A DNA stretch of 64,000 nucleotides from Psychrobacillus sp. BL-248-WT-3 (lineage in GTDB: Bacteria > Bacillota > Bacilli > Bacillales_A > Planococcaceae): the NCBI RefSeq assembly GCF_012843435.1, contig NZ_JABAFC010000010.1, positions 37,336 through 101,335 of the forward strand, read 5' to 3'. The notes beneath the pieces were generated by a model. It had not been told where the DNA came from. It searched no databases and saw nothing but the letters and a program-made list of their open reading frames with translations. Below are positions 57,354 through 64,000 of the stretch, piece by piece (within the stretch, counting starts at the first letter, position 1; every line of letters begins with the position of its first letter). A program made the position numbers and the translations under genes.

Positions 57354-57488
57354 TTGTGTCTGTCCCTGTGTCAGACACAATTCTCGAACTATACATTTTA
57401 AAGAAGTAGCCAAGGGAGGAACCGGGCTACTTTTTCTTGTTTTCCGGCTATGGGAGAGTTGTGTCTGTCCCTGTGTCACAAACAATTT
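57354..57488 (+). repeat. TGTGTC dyad plus terminator element, copies after the subtilase
   Basis: TTGTGTCTG (57354-57362) and CAGACACAA (57372-57380) flank TCCCTGTGT. About 20 nt later a terminator stem AAGTAGCC/GGCTACTT (57404-57432) with T-run follows. A second dyad, TTGTGTCTGTCCCTGTGTCACAAACAA, starts at 57459. The rest of the gap to 57867 holds no gene that I recognise. Confidence 0.85.
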
Positions 57489-57867
57489 ACAAACAATTCA
57501 TTTAAACAAGAAGTTGATGCCTTACTAAAAAACTACATCTATATTTCAGAAAGATAGTCAAAGGTAGGTTACTTTTGTTGCAGTTAGTGAATGCTATTCT
57601 AAAGGATTAAGTTGGTCATGTTTTGTTTAAATAATTAAATTGGTAGTTTTAGCAATTGGAGTAGTTATCATGCAAGTTAGATTACTTTTTATTGATGTTG
57701 CTATTGCTAGAGAAATGAAAAGTAATCATTAGTTCTTTTTTTCTATTCTATCTATAAGAGTTAGGGTTTGATACAATGTAACAAGTCGAGATGAAAGTTG
57801 TATTACTTTAGTTGTTATTATTTTCAATAAATTAGAAAATTTAAATTATTTAAGTCGGAGTTGAATT

Positions 57868-59319
57868 ATGAAGAATTTTAAATGGAAAGAACTTATTTTT
57901 ACACTAATATTAATGATGATTGTTGGGCTCATCATAGGTTATAGTCTAGCTACTACGAAATCATTAGATCAATCGGATTACATAGAAATACATAAGTTTG
58001 GAGCTATCGGGGATGGAAAAACAGATGATACTCTCGCTTTTCGGAAGGCCTCTAAGGAAAGAGGGATTATAAGCTTAGAATCTGGCAAAACTTATTTGAT
58101 TAGCAAAACGATTTTTCTCGATTTAAGCACGATCAAAGGAATACAAGGGAACAATGCCAAGATTCTTGTTAGAGGAGATATTCCTGCCTTTCATTTAACG
58201 GGGAATAAAATAGAGGATGGCGCTGAACCACCATCCAATGTGGGATTAGAAGATGAATTTTCAGCAGTAATTGAAGGACTTCACGTATACTCTAACAATC
58301 ACCAAGGAACAGCGTTAGTTTTAGATGGCTCCTTTGGAGTAAATATATCAAATTCCCACTTTTATAGCCTTAAAAAAGGGATAGAGCTTATCAATAAAAA
58401 TAGGAATGTTATTATTACAGAAAATCAAATATGGGATATGGCTGATTACGCGATTCACTATAATAACACAAACACACATCAGAGCATCATCTCCAATAAT
58501 CATATTTCCTACGCGAAGATTGCCATTTTATTTGAAAATGGTGATGTACATAACACGCAACTAAATAGTAATGATATTGAGGTAGGACACTCGGAAAATG
58601 ACAATACACTTAATGCGGTTAAAGTCATTGCAAGCGAGGTAAACTCGCAATTTTCCCAAGCTCAGATTGTAGGAAATACGATTGAGGATCACTTTCATGC
58701 TAAAGAAGGTTTATTGAACTTTTATGCTGAAACCTTTGATCCTTCGAAGATAGGAACAGACGATGTACCTTATATAGGTATGGTTGAATTAGTAGGAAAT
58801 GAATTTTCAGGATCATCGAAGGCGATTGTCTTAGAAAATAGTAATGATTTAATCGTAAACGGAAATACCTTTAAGATTATCACAGAAGTGTTTATCTCTA
58901 TTTTTACAGGCGGGGAAGGTATTAATATAACGGGAAACACTTTTTCGGGAAAAATAAATAAAGATTCGGGCGGGAGGGTCCTTGAAGTAGAAGGAGGAAA
59001 AACTGGATTTAACTCCTCCTTCAGGTACTTTATGTTTAACAATAATTCTGCGTATAATTTATCCGAGAATCTCATTAATATAAAGAAAAAAGACGGAGTG
59101 AAGGAAGAATTTAACGTATCCAATCTAAGTATGAGCAATAATATCTTCAATACAACTAAGGCAACAGATTATGTGATTGATATTAACGTACCTTCTTTAA
59201 CAAATGCGATCTTTAGCTCTAACATTATTACTACAGGTAGTAATAATGCGCTAAAAATAACTGGTGAAAATGAAGGTAGTTTAGTGATTAGGGATAATAT
59301 TGTTAATGGGTTGGAGTAA
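57868..59319 (+). CDS. Membrane-anchored right-handed beta-helix protein (pectate-lyase-3 type)
   Basis: 483 residues. N-terminal membrane anchor (about 10-28), then H-K-F-G-A-I-G-D-G-K-T-D-D-T-L-A-F-R-K-A, the start motif of the pectate lyase 3 superfamily used by polysaccharide lyases, epimerases and phage tailspikes. Parallel beta-helix rungs rich in N-N, G-N-x-I and S-N-N-x-I/F follow. No catalytic residues can be assigned. Likely acts on a surface or environmental polysaccharide. Ribosome site GTCGGAG; the stop codon touches a TGTGTC element. Confidence 0.82.
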   Translation: MKNFKWKELIFTLILMMIVGLIIGYSLATTKSLDQSDYIEIHKFGAIGDGKTDDTLAFRKASKERGIISLESGKTYLISKTIFLDLSTIKGIQGNNAKILVRGDIPAFHLTGNKIEDGAEPPSNVGLEDEFSAVIEGLHVYSNNHQGTALVLDGSFGVNISNSHFYSLKKGIELINKNRNVIITENQIWDMADYAIHYNNTNTHQSIISNNHISYAKIAILFENGDVHNTQLNSNDIEVGHSENDNTLNAVKVIASEVNSQFSQAQIVGNTIEDHFHAKEGLLNFYAETFDPSKIGTDDVPYIGMVELVGNEFSGSSKAIVLENSNDLIVNGNTFKIITEVFISIFTGGEGINITGNTFSGKINKDSGGRVLEVEGGKTGFNSSFRYFMFNNNSAYNLSENLINIKKKDGVKEEFNVSNLSMSNNIFNTTKATDYVIDINVPSLTNAIFSSNIITTGSNNALKITGENEGSLVIRDNIVNGLE

Positions 59320-59470
59320 TTGTGTCTGTCCCTGTGTCACACACAATTTCCGCACAATTAACTGTGACTAGATTCGAGCGGCAGAGTCGTTTTGTATCTG
59401 TCCCTGTGTCAGATACAATTTATCAAAGGAAGTAGTCAAGGGAAACCCTGGCTGCTTCTTTTTTAGAGGT
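59320..59470 (+). repeat. TGTGTC dyad elements and terminator after the beta-helix gene
   Basis: Two dyads (59320-59348 and 59392-59418), then AAGTAGTC/GGCTGCTT with T-run (about 59430-59466). The second dyad reads TTGTATCTG/CAGATACAA where other copies read TTGTGTCTG/CAGACACAA, a paired change that keeps the stem. A further copy with terminator stem lies at about 59621-59682. Confidence 0.85.
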
Positions 59471-59504
59471 AAACCTAGAGAGAGGGCTGGGGGAGCTTTA
59501 TCCT

Positions 59505-59603
59505 CGTTCGCAGGGATTTATGACGGGGCGCGAGAATATATAACCCGTTCGGAGGGATTTATGACCGTTCGCGAAAATATATGACCCGTAGAGAATTTTT
59601 GAC
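59505..59603. repeat. Approximately 20-nt-period array, motif CGTTCGC(A/G)-N-ATTTATGAC
   Basis: Units end in ATGAC or similar and run 59505-59524, 59525-59544, 59545-59565, 59566-59585 and 59586-59603 (20, 20, 21, 20 and 18 nt). Unit 4, CGTTCGCGAAAATATATGAC, recurs unchanged at 63536. Confidence 0.75.
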
Positions 59604-59682
59604 CTAGTTCTCTGTTTATTTCCCTATGTTCCACACAATTCATCCAAAGAAGTAGTCATAGGGAAACCTGGCTACTTTTTTA

Positions 59683-60414
59683 TTACTCCTAGACGATAGC
59701 TGGAGGAAATTTGTGTGCATCCCTATATCAGACCCAATTTATGTTATAAAAGTGTCCAGGACAATAGGTGCTATTAAGTCTACCAGGGGGTATGGCATAT
59801 ATATTTACGTAATCTTAGATAGAAGAAAGTTTATTTTTGGATTAAACGCCAGTAGAGCTACGAATCGTTTCCTTAACAACTTTGTATTGTTGCACAGTTG
59901 ACTTATTTTCTGGGTATAAGCATAGTTCAAATTTTGTACCGTTAGGATTTGTAATAGGTAAAATATTGAGTTAGACATTTCTCCATTCTTTCTTTCATAC
60001 TTTTTATCCCCTTCGTCATCTTCTTTGACTAGTAACTAAGTTTTTATAATACATATCAAATCAAAGCAAGTAGGGTAGACGTACTATTCTATAGATCTCA
60101 GTTGAGCTGCTTAGATCAACGTAAGTCCAAAAGAGTCATGACCCTTCACTAAAAAGATATCTCTATTGTTAAAGGTATAACCCTAATAAAGGAAATTTAT
60201 TTTAGAATAATCCATTCTATACGCTAAAGTAAACTTATAAAAATACATTTAAATAGGTTATTTTTCATAGGAATATAAGCATATGTTATAGCGAACACTT
60301 TTTACAGCATCGATTGAAGATACTAACAATTAAGAATTTGTATTGGATAGAAAAAAAAGACTAGTAATCCTATTCATAACTTACATCAACTTGGAATTTT
60401 AAGGAGGTGATCAA
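59683..60414. other. Non-coding gap before the zinc-finger mini gene
   Basis: About 730 AT-rich bases. A 62-codon frame at 59713 starts in a TGTGTC-type relic, has no ribosome site and is not accepted. Nothing else recognised. Confidence 0.45.
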
Positions 60415-60522
60415 ATGGTGGAAGATTGCAAAGCTTGCGGTGGTACCGGAGAAGAATGGATTGCAAATCCTCTTGGAGGAACTAAGGTTCCGTGTGGAGC
60501 ATGTGGAGGAAGAGGGTATTAA
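60415..60522 (+). CDS. 35-residue DnaJ-type zinc-finger protein
   Basis: ATG 60415 with a perfect AAGGAGGTGATC site. The 35 residues contain two C-x-x-C-G-G knuckles: C-K-A-C-G-G-T-G and C-G-A-C-G-G-R-G, the pattern of the DnaJ cysteine-rich domain that binds one zinc. Small free-standing proteins of this kind (for example YuiA-like) occur in Bacillales, with unknown function. It lies upstream of two zinc-ribbon membrane proteins. Confidence 0.8.
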   Translation: MVEDCKACGGTGEEWIANPLGGTKVPCGACGGRGY

Positions 60523-60558
60523 TTTAATTTAGAGATGTATGTAAAAGAATCATAGAAC

Positions 60559-60588
60559 GTACAAGCTGTTGTACGTTCTATTCATAAT
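60559..60588 (+). terminator. Hairpin after the zinc-finger mini gene
   Basis: ATAGAACGTACAA and TTGTACGTTCTAT are perfect 13-bp arms around GCTG, but only weak T-rich sequence follows. Either a terminator with a poor tail or an mRNA-stabilising hairpin. The 200 bases to the next gene show no gene. Confidence 0.6.
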
Positions 60589-60796
60589 GTAATTTATAAA
60601 AGAAAGAGAACGGCATCCAAGAGAAAATAATTAATTATAACTAGCTTTTTATAAATCTTTACTAAGAATTTATATATAAAAACGTATTCTTACTAGTGAA
60701 TAATATGACACATATTAAATTAATAGAATTCGTTCTATTGGATGACTACAAATAATATCTTTTCTTTATGACCTGAAATTATGAAGGAGGACAAGG

Positions 60797-61639
60797 ATGA
60801 AAAAATGTATTTCATGTGGGAACGAGCAAGATACAGGTAAGTTTTGTGGGAAATGTGGGGGAGAGGTTGTAGTAAGTATAAATGGAAATGCTGAATCGAG
60901 TGCAGAGTTATCTACTTCGAATGTTGCTGGAAATCTAAATGTTCCGCATACTACTAATGCATCCTCGAATGAACGTGTTGAGAAGGTGAAAGAGCATTCT
61001 AAAATGTTTTGGAACTATTTTGTAAGGTACATAAAAAGACCTTCTGAATCATTTGTGACCGGTACTTCAGAATTTATCAATGCACTTATATCAATTTTGA
61101 TTTTCGCTATTATTTTCGGGATTACCATTTACGTTTCTATATCTAGTTTTGTCCAAGCTGCGTTGGATGGGCTTGGAGGGCTAGGGGAATTTTTTATTGG
61201 AGAGATAGAGAGTCCTCCATTTTTTAGTATATTTGGTTCAGCGTTTCTATTTGCTATAGTATCTATGGGATTAGTTTTTCTAGCTTTATTTACTGTAACC
61301 AAGTTTTTTGGCCCATCAAAAACTTGGCAGGAATTATTAAGCTATTATGGGGCGTATATGCTTTTAAGCAGCTTAGTAGGATTAATTGGTCTTATCTTAT
61401 TTCTACTAAATATTTATGTTATAGGAAGTGTGATTGTCATTCTTTCTTTTTTAATCATGCTAGCTATTATCCCTACCTATATAATCAATAAATTACTTGA
61501 GTTAAAGTCCCAGAAGCTCGATAAATTCCATGGTTACTTAGTGTATATTCTCTTATTTTCATTTGTTTATTGGATTTACATTAAAATTATTGCAGACTCT
61601 ACTATAGCTCCAATGATAGAACAATTAAGAAGTTTGTGA
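60797..61639 (+). CDS. Zinc-ribbon membrane protein
   Basis: 280 residues. An N-terminal zinc ribbon (C-I-S-C-G-N...C-G-K-C-G-G, residues 4-21), a linker of about 50 residues, then about five membrane helices (about 93-118, 145-172, 190-215, 216-236 and 250-270). This is the plan of YIP1/DUF-type membrane proteins with zinc ribbons in Bacillales. Function unknown. AAGGAGGAC precedes the ATG. It is 16 nt from the next gene, so the two form an operon. Confidence 0.8.
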   Translation: MKKCISCGNEQDTGKFCGKCGGEVVVSINGNAESSAELSTSNVAGNLNVPHTTNASSNERVEKVKEHSKMFWNYFVRYIKRPSESFVTGTSEFINALISILIFAIIFGITIYVSISSFVQAALDGLGGLGEFFIGEIESPPFFSIFGSAFLFAIVSMGLVFLALFTVTKFFGPSKTWQELLSYYGAYMLLSSLVGLIGLILFLLNIYVIGSVIVILSFLIMLAIIPTYIINKLLELKSQKLDKFHGYLVYILLFSFVYWIYIKIIADSTIAPMIEQLRSL

Positions 61640-61655
61640 GAGAGGTGATTGTCTA

Positions 61656-63389
61656 ATGGAGACTTTTTGTAAAGAGTGTGGTCACCAATTGATAACGGGT
61701 AATAATATATGTGTGAACTGTGGGAACCAAGTCATCCAGCCTAAAAGAGTGAAAAAGTATAAGAAAAAAGAGAAAATGTATTTTGGTATAACGGTAGGTA
61801 TAATTTCTATAATTATAGGTTTTTCTATGTGGGCTAATTCTTATTTTTCACAGGAGTCTACTGGAAAAAGATTTGCCGAAGCTATTTCTGAGAAAAATAC
61901 GGAGAGTTTAACGAAATTAGTTGTCCATCAAGATGGTTCACCAATTATCGCTATGGAAGCGGAAGCTCTTGTGAAGCTGCTAGTGAAAGAAGGAAAAAGG
62001 TCTATCGAGGATTATTATTCTATCCAGCCAAATGGAAAGTTCTTAGGCGTCTTTCAAAAGCATCAAGTAGAAATGGTTGACCAATTTGCTTATGTAGAGG
62101 GAACTGTAGAACCTTTATCGTTTCGGTTTAATAAAGAAAAAGTAAAAGAAGAAGATAGGGGAGAAGACTTTGTATTGATGGGGCCTCTATCCCCGGGAAT
62201 ATATGATTTAGAAACTAAATTTGAAAATGATTTTGGTTCAGGGGTAACAACTTCTGAGATTTATTTATGGAATGTGGAGGGCGAGCCATCCTGGATTCAG
62301 TTGGAACTGCCTTTTTCAGAAGTAGTATTTGAATTAGAGAACTATTCAACTGCAATGAAAAAAGCAAGTGTATTAATTAATGAAACTGAAATATTAATAA
62401 ATAGTAATGGTGCTACAGATCCAATTGGCCCCATTATGCTAGATGGTACACAAAAAGCAAAATTGGTTGTTGAATATCCGTGGGGGAAAGTAGAATCAGA
62501 AAATATAGGAATTAATAGTGACTATCAATTTTTAACAGCAAGTTTTTTAACAAAAAATCAAGAAACAGAGGTAGCTAATCTATTGTTGCAGTTTGGAGAA
62601 GAATTAGCCCAAGCCAAAGCTGCTAATTCGACTGATGTATTTACGACTATTACAGAAGATAATGTAGAGATCATTCAAAACCATATATTGAATGGTAATT
62701 CCTATAATAATCTCCTTTACTCTGGGCAGTTTGAGGAAATGAGTATGGATGCAAATATTTTAGGTTTGTTAGAGCATATACCCGGCATTAAGGTTAATGC
62801 AGAGCTTCTATATAAAGAAGCAGATTATTACTTAGAGGACACACCTGAATTTGTAAGTAAATCATATCCGTTCTTATTTGAATTAACGTATGATGAGCAA
62901 GAGAAAAAATGGCTCGTTCAGAGTGAAGACAAATGGAATACTGTACAAAATGCTACTCATGTCTTAAAGGGATCAAATACCTTATATGAACCAGACCAAG
63001 AAACTATTAAAACAGCAAAAGTAGATATCATCAAGGAAGAAATAGAATATTTTATGGGAAGATTTCTTTATGCAAGTGTGGATGCGATTAACAATAATTC
63101 CATGTCCTTTGTAGAATACTTAATGACAAAAGACGGGCCCTCACTAAAGGAAACAACTGACTATATAGCTAATATGAAAGAGAAGGGAATAACCCAAATA
63201 TTATTATCTTTTAGTGTAGATAAAGTAGAAGAAAAAGAAACGGATGTATGGCAAGTTGCCTACACTGCGGAATATCGAACATTCTACCCTGACAAGGAAA
63301 CGATAAAAAAGTTTAAGACGGTTTCTATAGTAAAGAAAGTAGACGGTCAATGGCTTGCAGACGAGTTGATATCTACTGATGAAATATAA
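61656..63389 (+). CDS. TcaA/YvbJ-like zinc-ribbon membrane protein
   Basis: 577 residues. N-terminal zinc ribbon (C-K-E-C-G-H...C-V-N-C-G-N, residues 5-24), a basic stretch (K-R-V-K-K-Y-K-K-K-E-K), one membrane helix (about 43-62) and about 500 residues outside. This is the layout of staphylococcal TcaA and B. subtilis YvbJ. The outer part shows TcaA-like beta domains and a C-terminal NTF2-like domain (about 460-577). TcaA influences glycopeptide susceptibility and wall stress; a similar wall-sensing role here is inference. Ribosome site GAGAGGTGA. Confidence 0.82.
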   Translation: METFCKECGHQLITGNNICVNCGNQVIQPKRVKKYKKKEKMYFGITVGIISIIIGFSMWANSYFSQESTGKRFAEAISEKNTESLTKLVVHQDGSPIIAMEAEALVKLLVKEGKRSIEDYYSIQPNGKFLGVFQKHQVEMVDQFAYVEGTVEPLSFRFNKEKVKEEDRGEDFVLMGPLSPGIYDLETKFENDFGSGVTTSEIYLWNVEGEPSWIQLELPFSEVVFELENYSTAMKKASVLINETEILINSNGATDPIGPIMLDGTQKAKLVVEYPWGKVESENIGINSDYQFLTASFLTKNQETEVANLLLQFGEELAQAKAANSTDVFTTITEDNVEIIQNHILNGNSYNNLLYSGQFEEMSMDANILGLLEHIPGIKVNAELLYKEADYYLEDTPEFVSKSYPFLFELTYDEQEKKWLVQSEDKWNTVQNATHVLKGSNTLYEPDQETIKTAKVDIIKEEIEYFMGRFLYASVDAINNNSMSFVEYLMTKDGPSLKETTDYIANMKEKGITQILLSFSVDKVEEKETDVWQVAYTAEYRTFYPDKETIKKFKTVSIVKKVDGQWLADELISTDEI

Positions 63390-63410
63390 GAATGATTATG
63401 GAGTATGTCT

Positions 63411-63482
63411 ATCCCTGTGTCACACACAATTTATTAAAAGAAGTAGTCAAGGGGAACCCTGGCTGCTTCTTTTTTAGAGGTA
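63411..63482 (+). repeat. TGTGTC element plus terminator after the TcaA-like gene
   Basis: TATGTCTATCCCTGTGTCACACACAATTT (63414-63432), then AAGTAGTC/GGCTGCTT with a T-run (about 63441-63477). The block up to GAGGTAAACCTAGA is nearly identical to 59429-59480, so the two loci share a duplicated segment. Confidence 0.85.
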
Positions 63483-63515
63483 AACCTAGACAGTTGGCCG
63501 GATAAACTTTAGCAT

Positions 63516-63573
63516 CGTTCTCAGGGATTTCTGACCGTTCGCGAAAATATATGACCGGTAGAGAGTTTTTGAC
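63516..63573. repeat. 20-nt-period array, second copy
   Basis: Units CGTTCTCAGGGATTTCTGAC (63516), CGTTCGCGAAAATATATGAC (63536) and CGGTAGAGAGTTTTTGAC (63556). Same motif as the array at 59505. Confidence 0.75.
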
Positions 63574-63589
63574 TTAGGTTTATACCCTT

Positions 63590-63705
63590 TCTCTGTGTCT
63601 GTCCCTTTGTCACACACAATTTCCACACAATTCATCGAATGGAGGGGCCGTGGGAAGCGTTCGGCTACTCTTAGTTGTGTCTGTCCCTGTGTCAGACACA
63701 ATTTC
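63590..63705. repeat. Two more TGTGTC dyads
   Basis: CTGTGTCTGTCCCTTTGTCACACACAATT (63591-63620) and TTGTGTCTG/CAGACACAA (63675-63701). Each is followed by CACAATTCATC. The remaining 295 bases to the window end show no gene. Confidence 0.8.
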
Positions 63706-64000
63706 TGCACAATTCATCAATAGAGTAGCCACAGAAAATGTCCGGCCTCTTTACTCGTGTATTCAGCTAGAAAGTTGTACGTGTCAAAATGTTTAAAGCA
63801 AACTTATCAACGTTCGCTGAGTTTTATGACATGTAAAGGAGTTGGTTTACAGTATCTCGTATAAAAAGTGAGTAAGATACTTCTTACTCCCATGATATAC
63901 TCAAATATAAAAGAGTTATTAATAGCCCAGTGGTAATATGTCAAGCGAAAAAAAGAAATGAATTGGAAATTACTTAAGTGATACTTTCCAAATGAACACT

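Noticed and set aside
59713..59901. 62-codon frame after the beta-helix gene
   Set aside because: Begins in a degraded TGTGTC element, has no ribosome site and no family resemblance.

Overview
The window looks like the chromosome of a low-GC, motile, endospore-forming member of the Bacillales. Gene order follows Bacillus subtilis closely over the first 21 kb: atpFHAGDC, a DUF1146 gene, murA, spoIID, spoIIQ, spoIIID, mbl, flhO, flhP, fabZ, ywpF, ssb, ywqA and ywqB. The sporulation genes, SigI/RsgI, S-layer genes and AT-rich codon use suggest a Planococcaceae-type organism (Lysinibacillus/Psychrobacillus relatives). The genus is inference only. No tRNA, rRNA, prophage or CRISPR array was recognised.

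Layout. 1-5.5 kb: F1Fo ATP synthase operon, entered at atpF. 5.7-14.8 kb: conserved core for cell wall, sporulation, cell shape and flagella (YwzB-like, MurA, SpoIID, SpoIIQ, SpoIIID, Mbl, FlhO, FlhP, an EpuA-like protein, FabZ). 15-22.6 kb: a glycine-rich lipoprotein, YwpF-like protein, SSB, a SNF2 helicase/SWIM pair on the minus strand, an XRE regulator and an IDEAL-domain protein. 22.9-24.6 kb: an isolated flagellin gene between GC-rich hairpin repeats of about 125 bp (four upstream, two downstream). 24.7-29.3 kb: an S41 protease / membrane protein / HlyD-like operon and a DMT transporter. 29.4-32.5 kb: a secreted Lys/His-rich protein behind a probable SigI promoter, then sigI-rsgI. 32.9-37 kb: argCJBD. 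37.9-44.5 kb: an S-layer locus with two complete SbsC-type S-layer genes, a 25-codon leader ORF fused by ATGA to the first, an ORF-less group II intron and an orphan S-layer 3' exon. 44.6-51 kb: peptide ABC transporter operon with an embedded class A beta-lactamase-like hydrolase. 52-57.3 kb: a 1774-residue Vpr-like subtilase with eight Big2-like repeats. 57.9-63.4 kb: a membrane-anchored beta-helix protein and a zinc-ribbon/TcaA-like group.

Much of the window concerns the cell envelope: wall precursor synthesis (MurA), wall elongation (Mbl), engulfment (SpoIID, SpoIIQ), heat/wall stress signalling (SigI-RsgI), S-layer assembly, extracellular proteolysis coupled to peptide uptake, and TcaA-like wall sensing.

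The most unusual material lies between genes. It includes five arrays in which a 10-12 nt motif recurs at about 21 nt, with different motifs at most loci; a dispersed 13-bp GTGCC(A/T)GGCAC palindrome family; a dispersed dyad-plus-terminator element recognisable by TGTGTCTGTCCCTGTGTC; the flagellin-flanking hairpins; and the group II intron fused in frame to an S-layer 3' exon with no 5' partner. All calls rest on reading the sequence and remembered family features. No database search was run.
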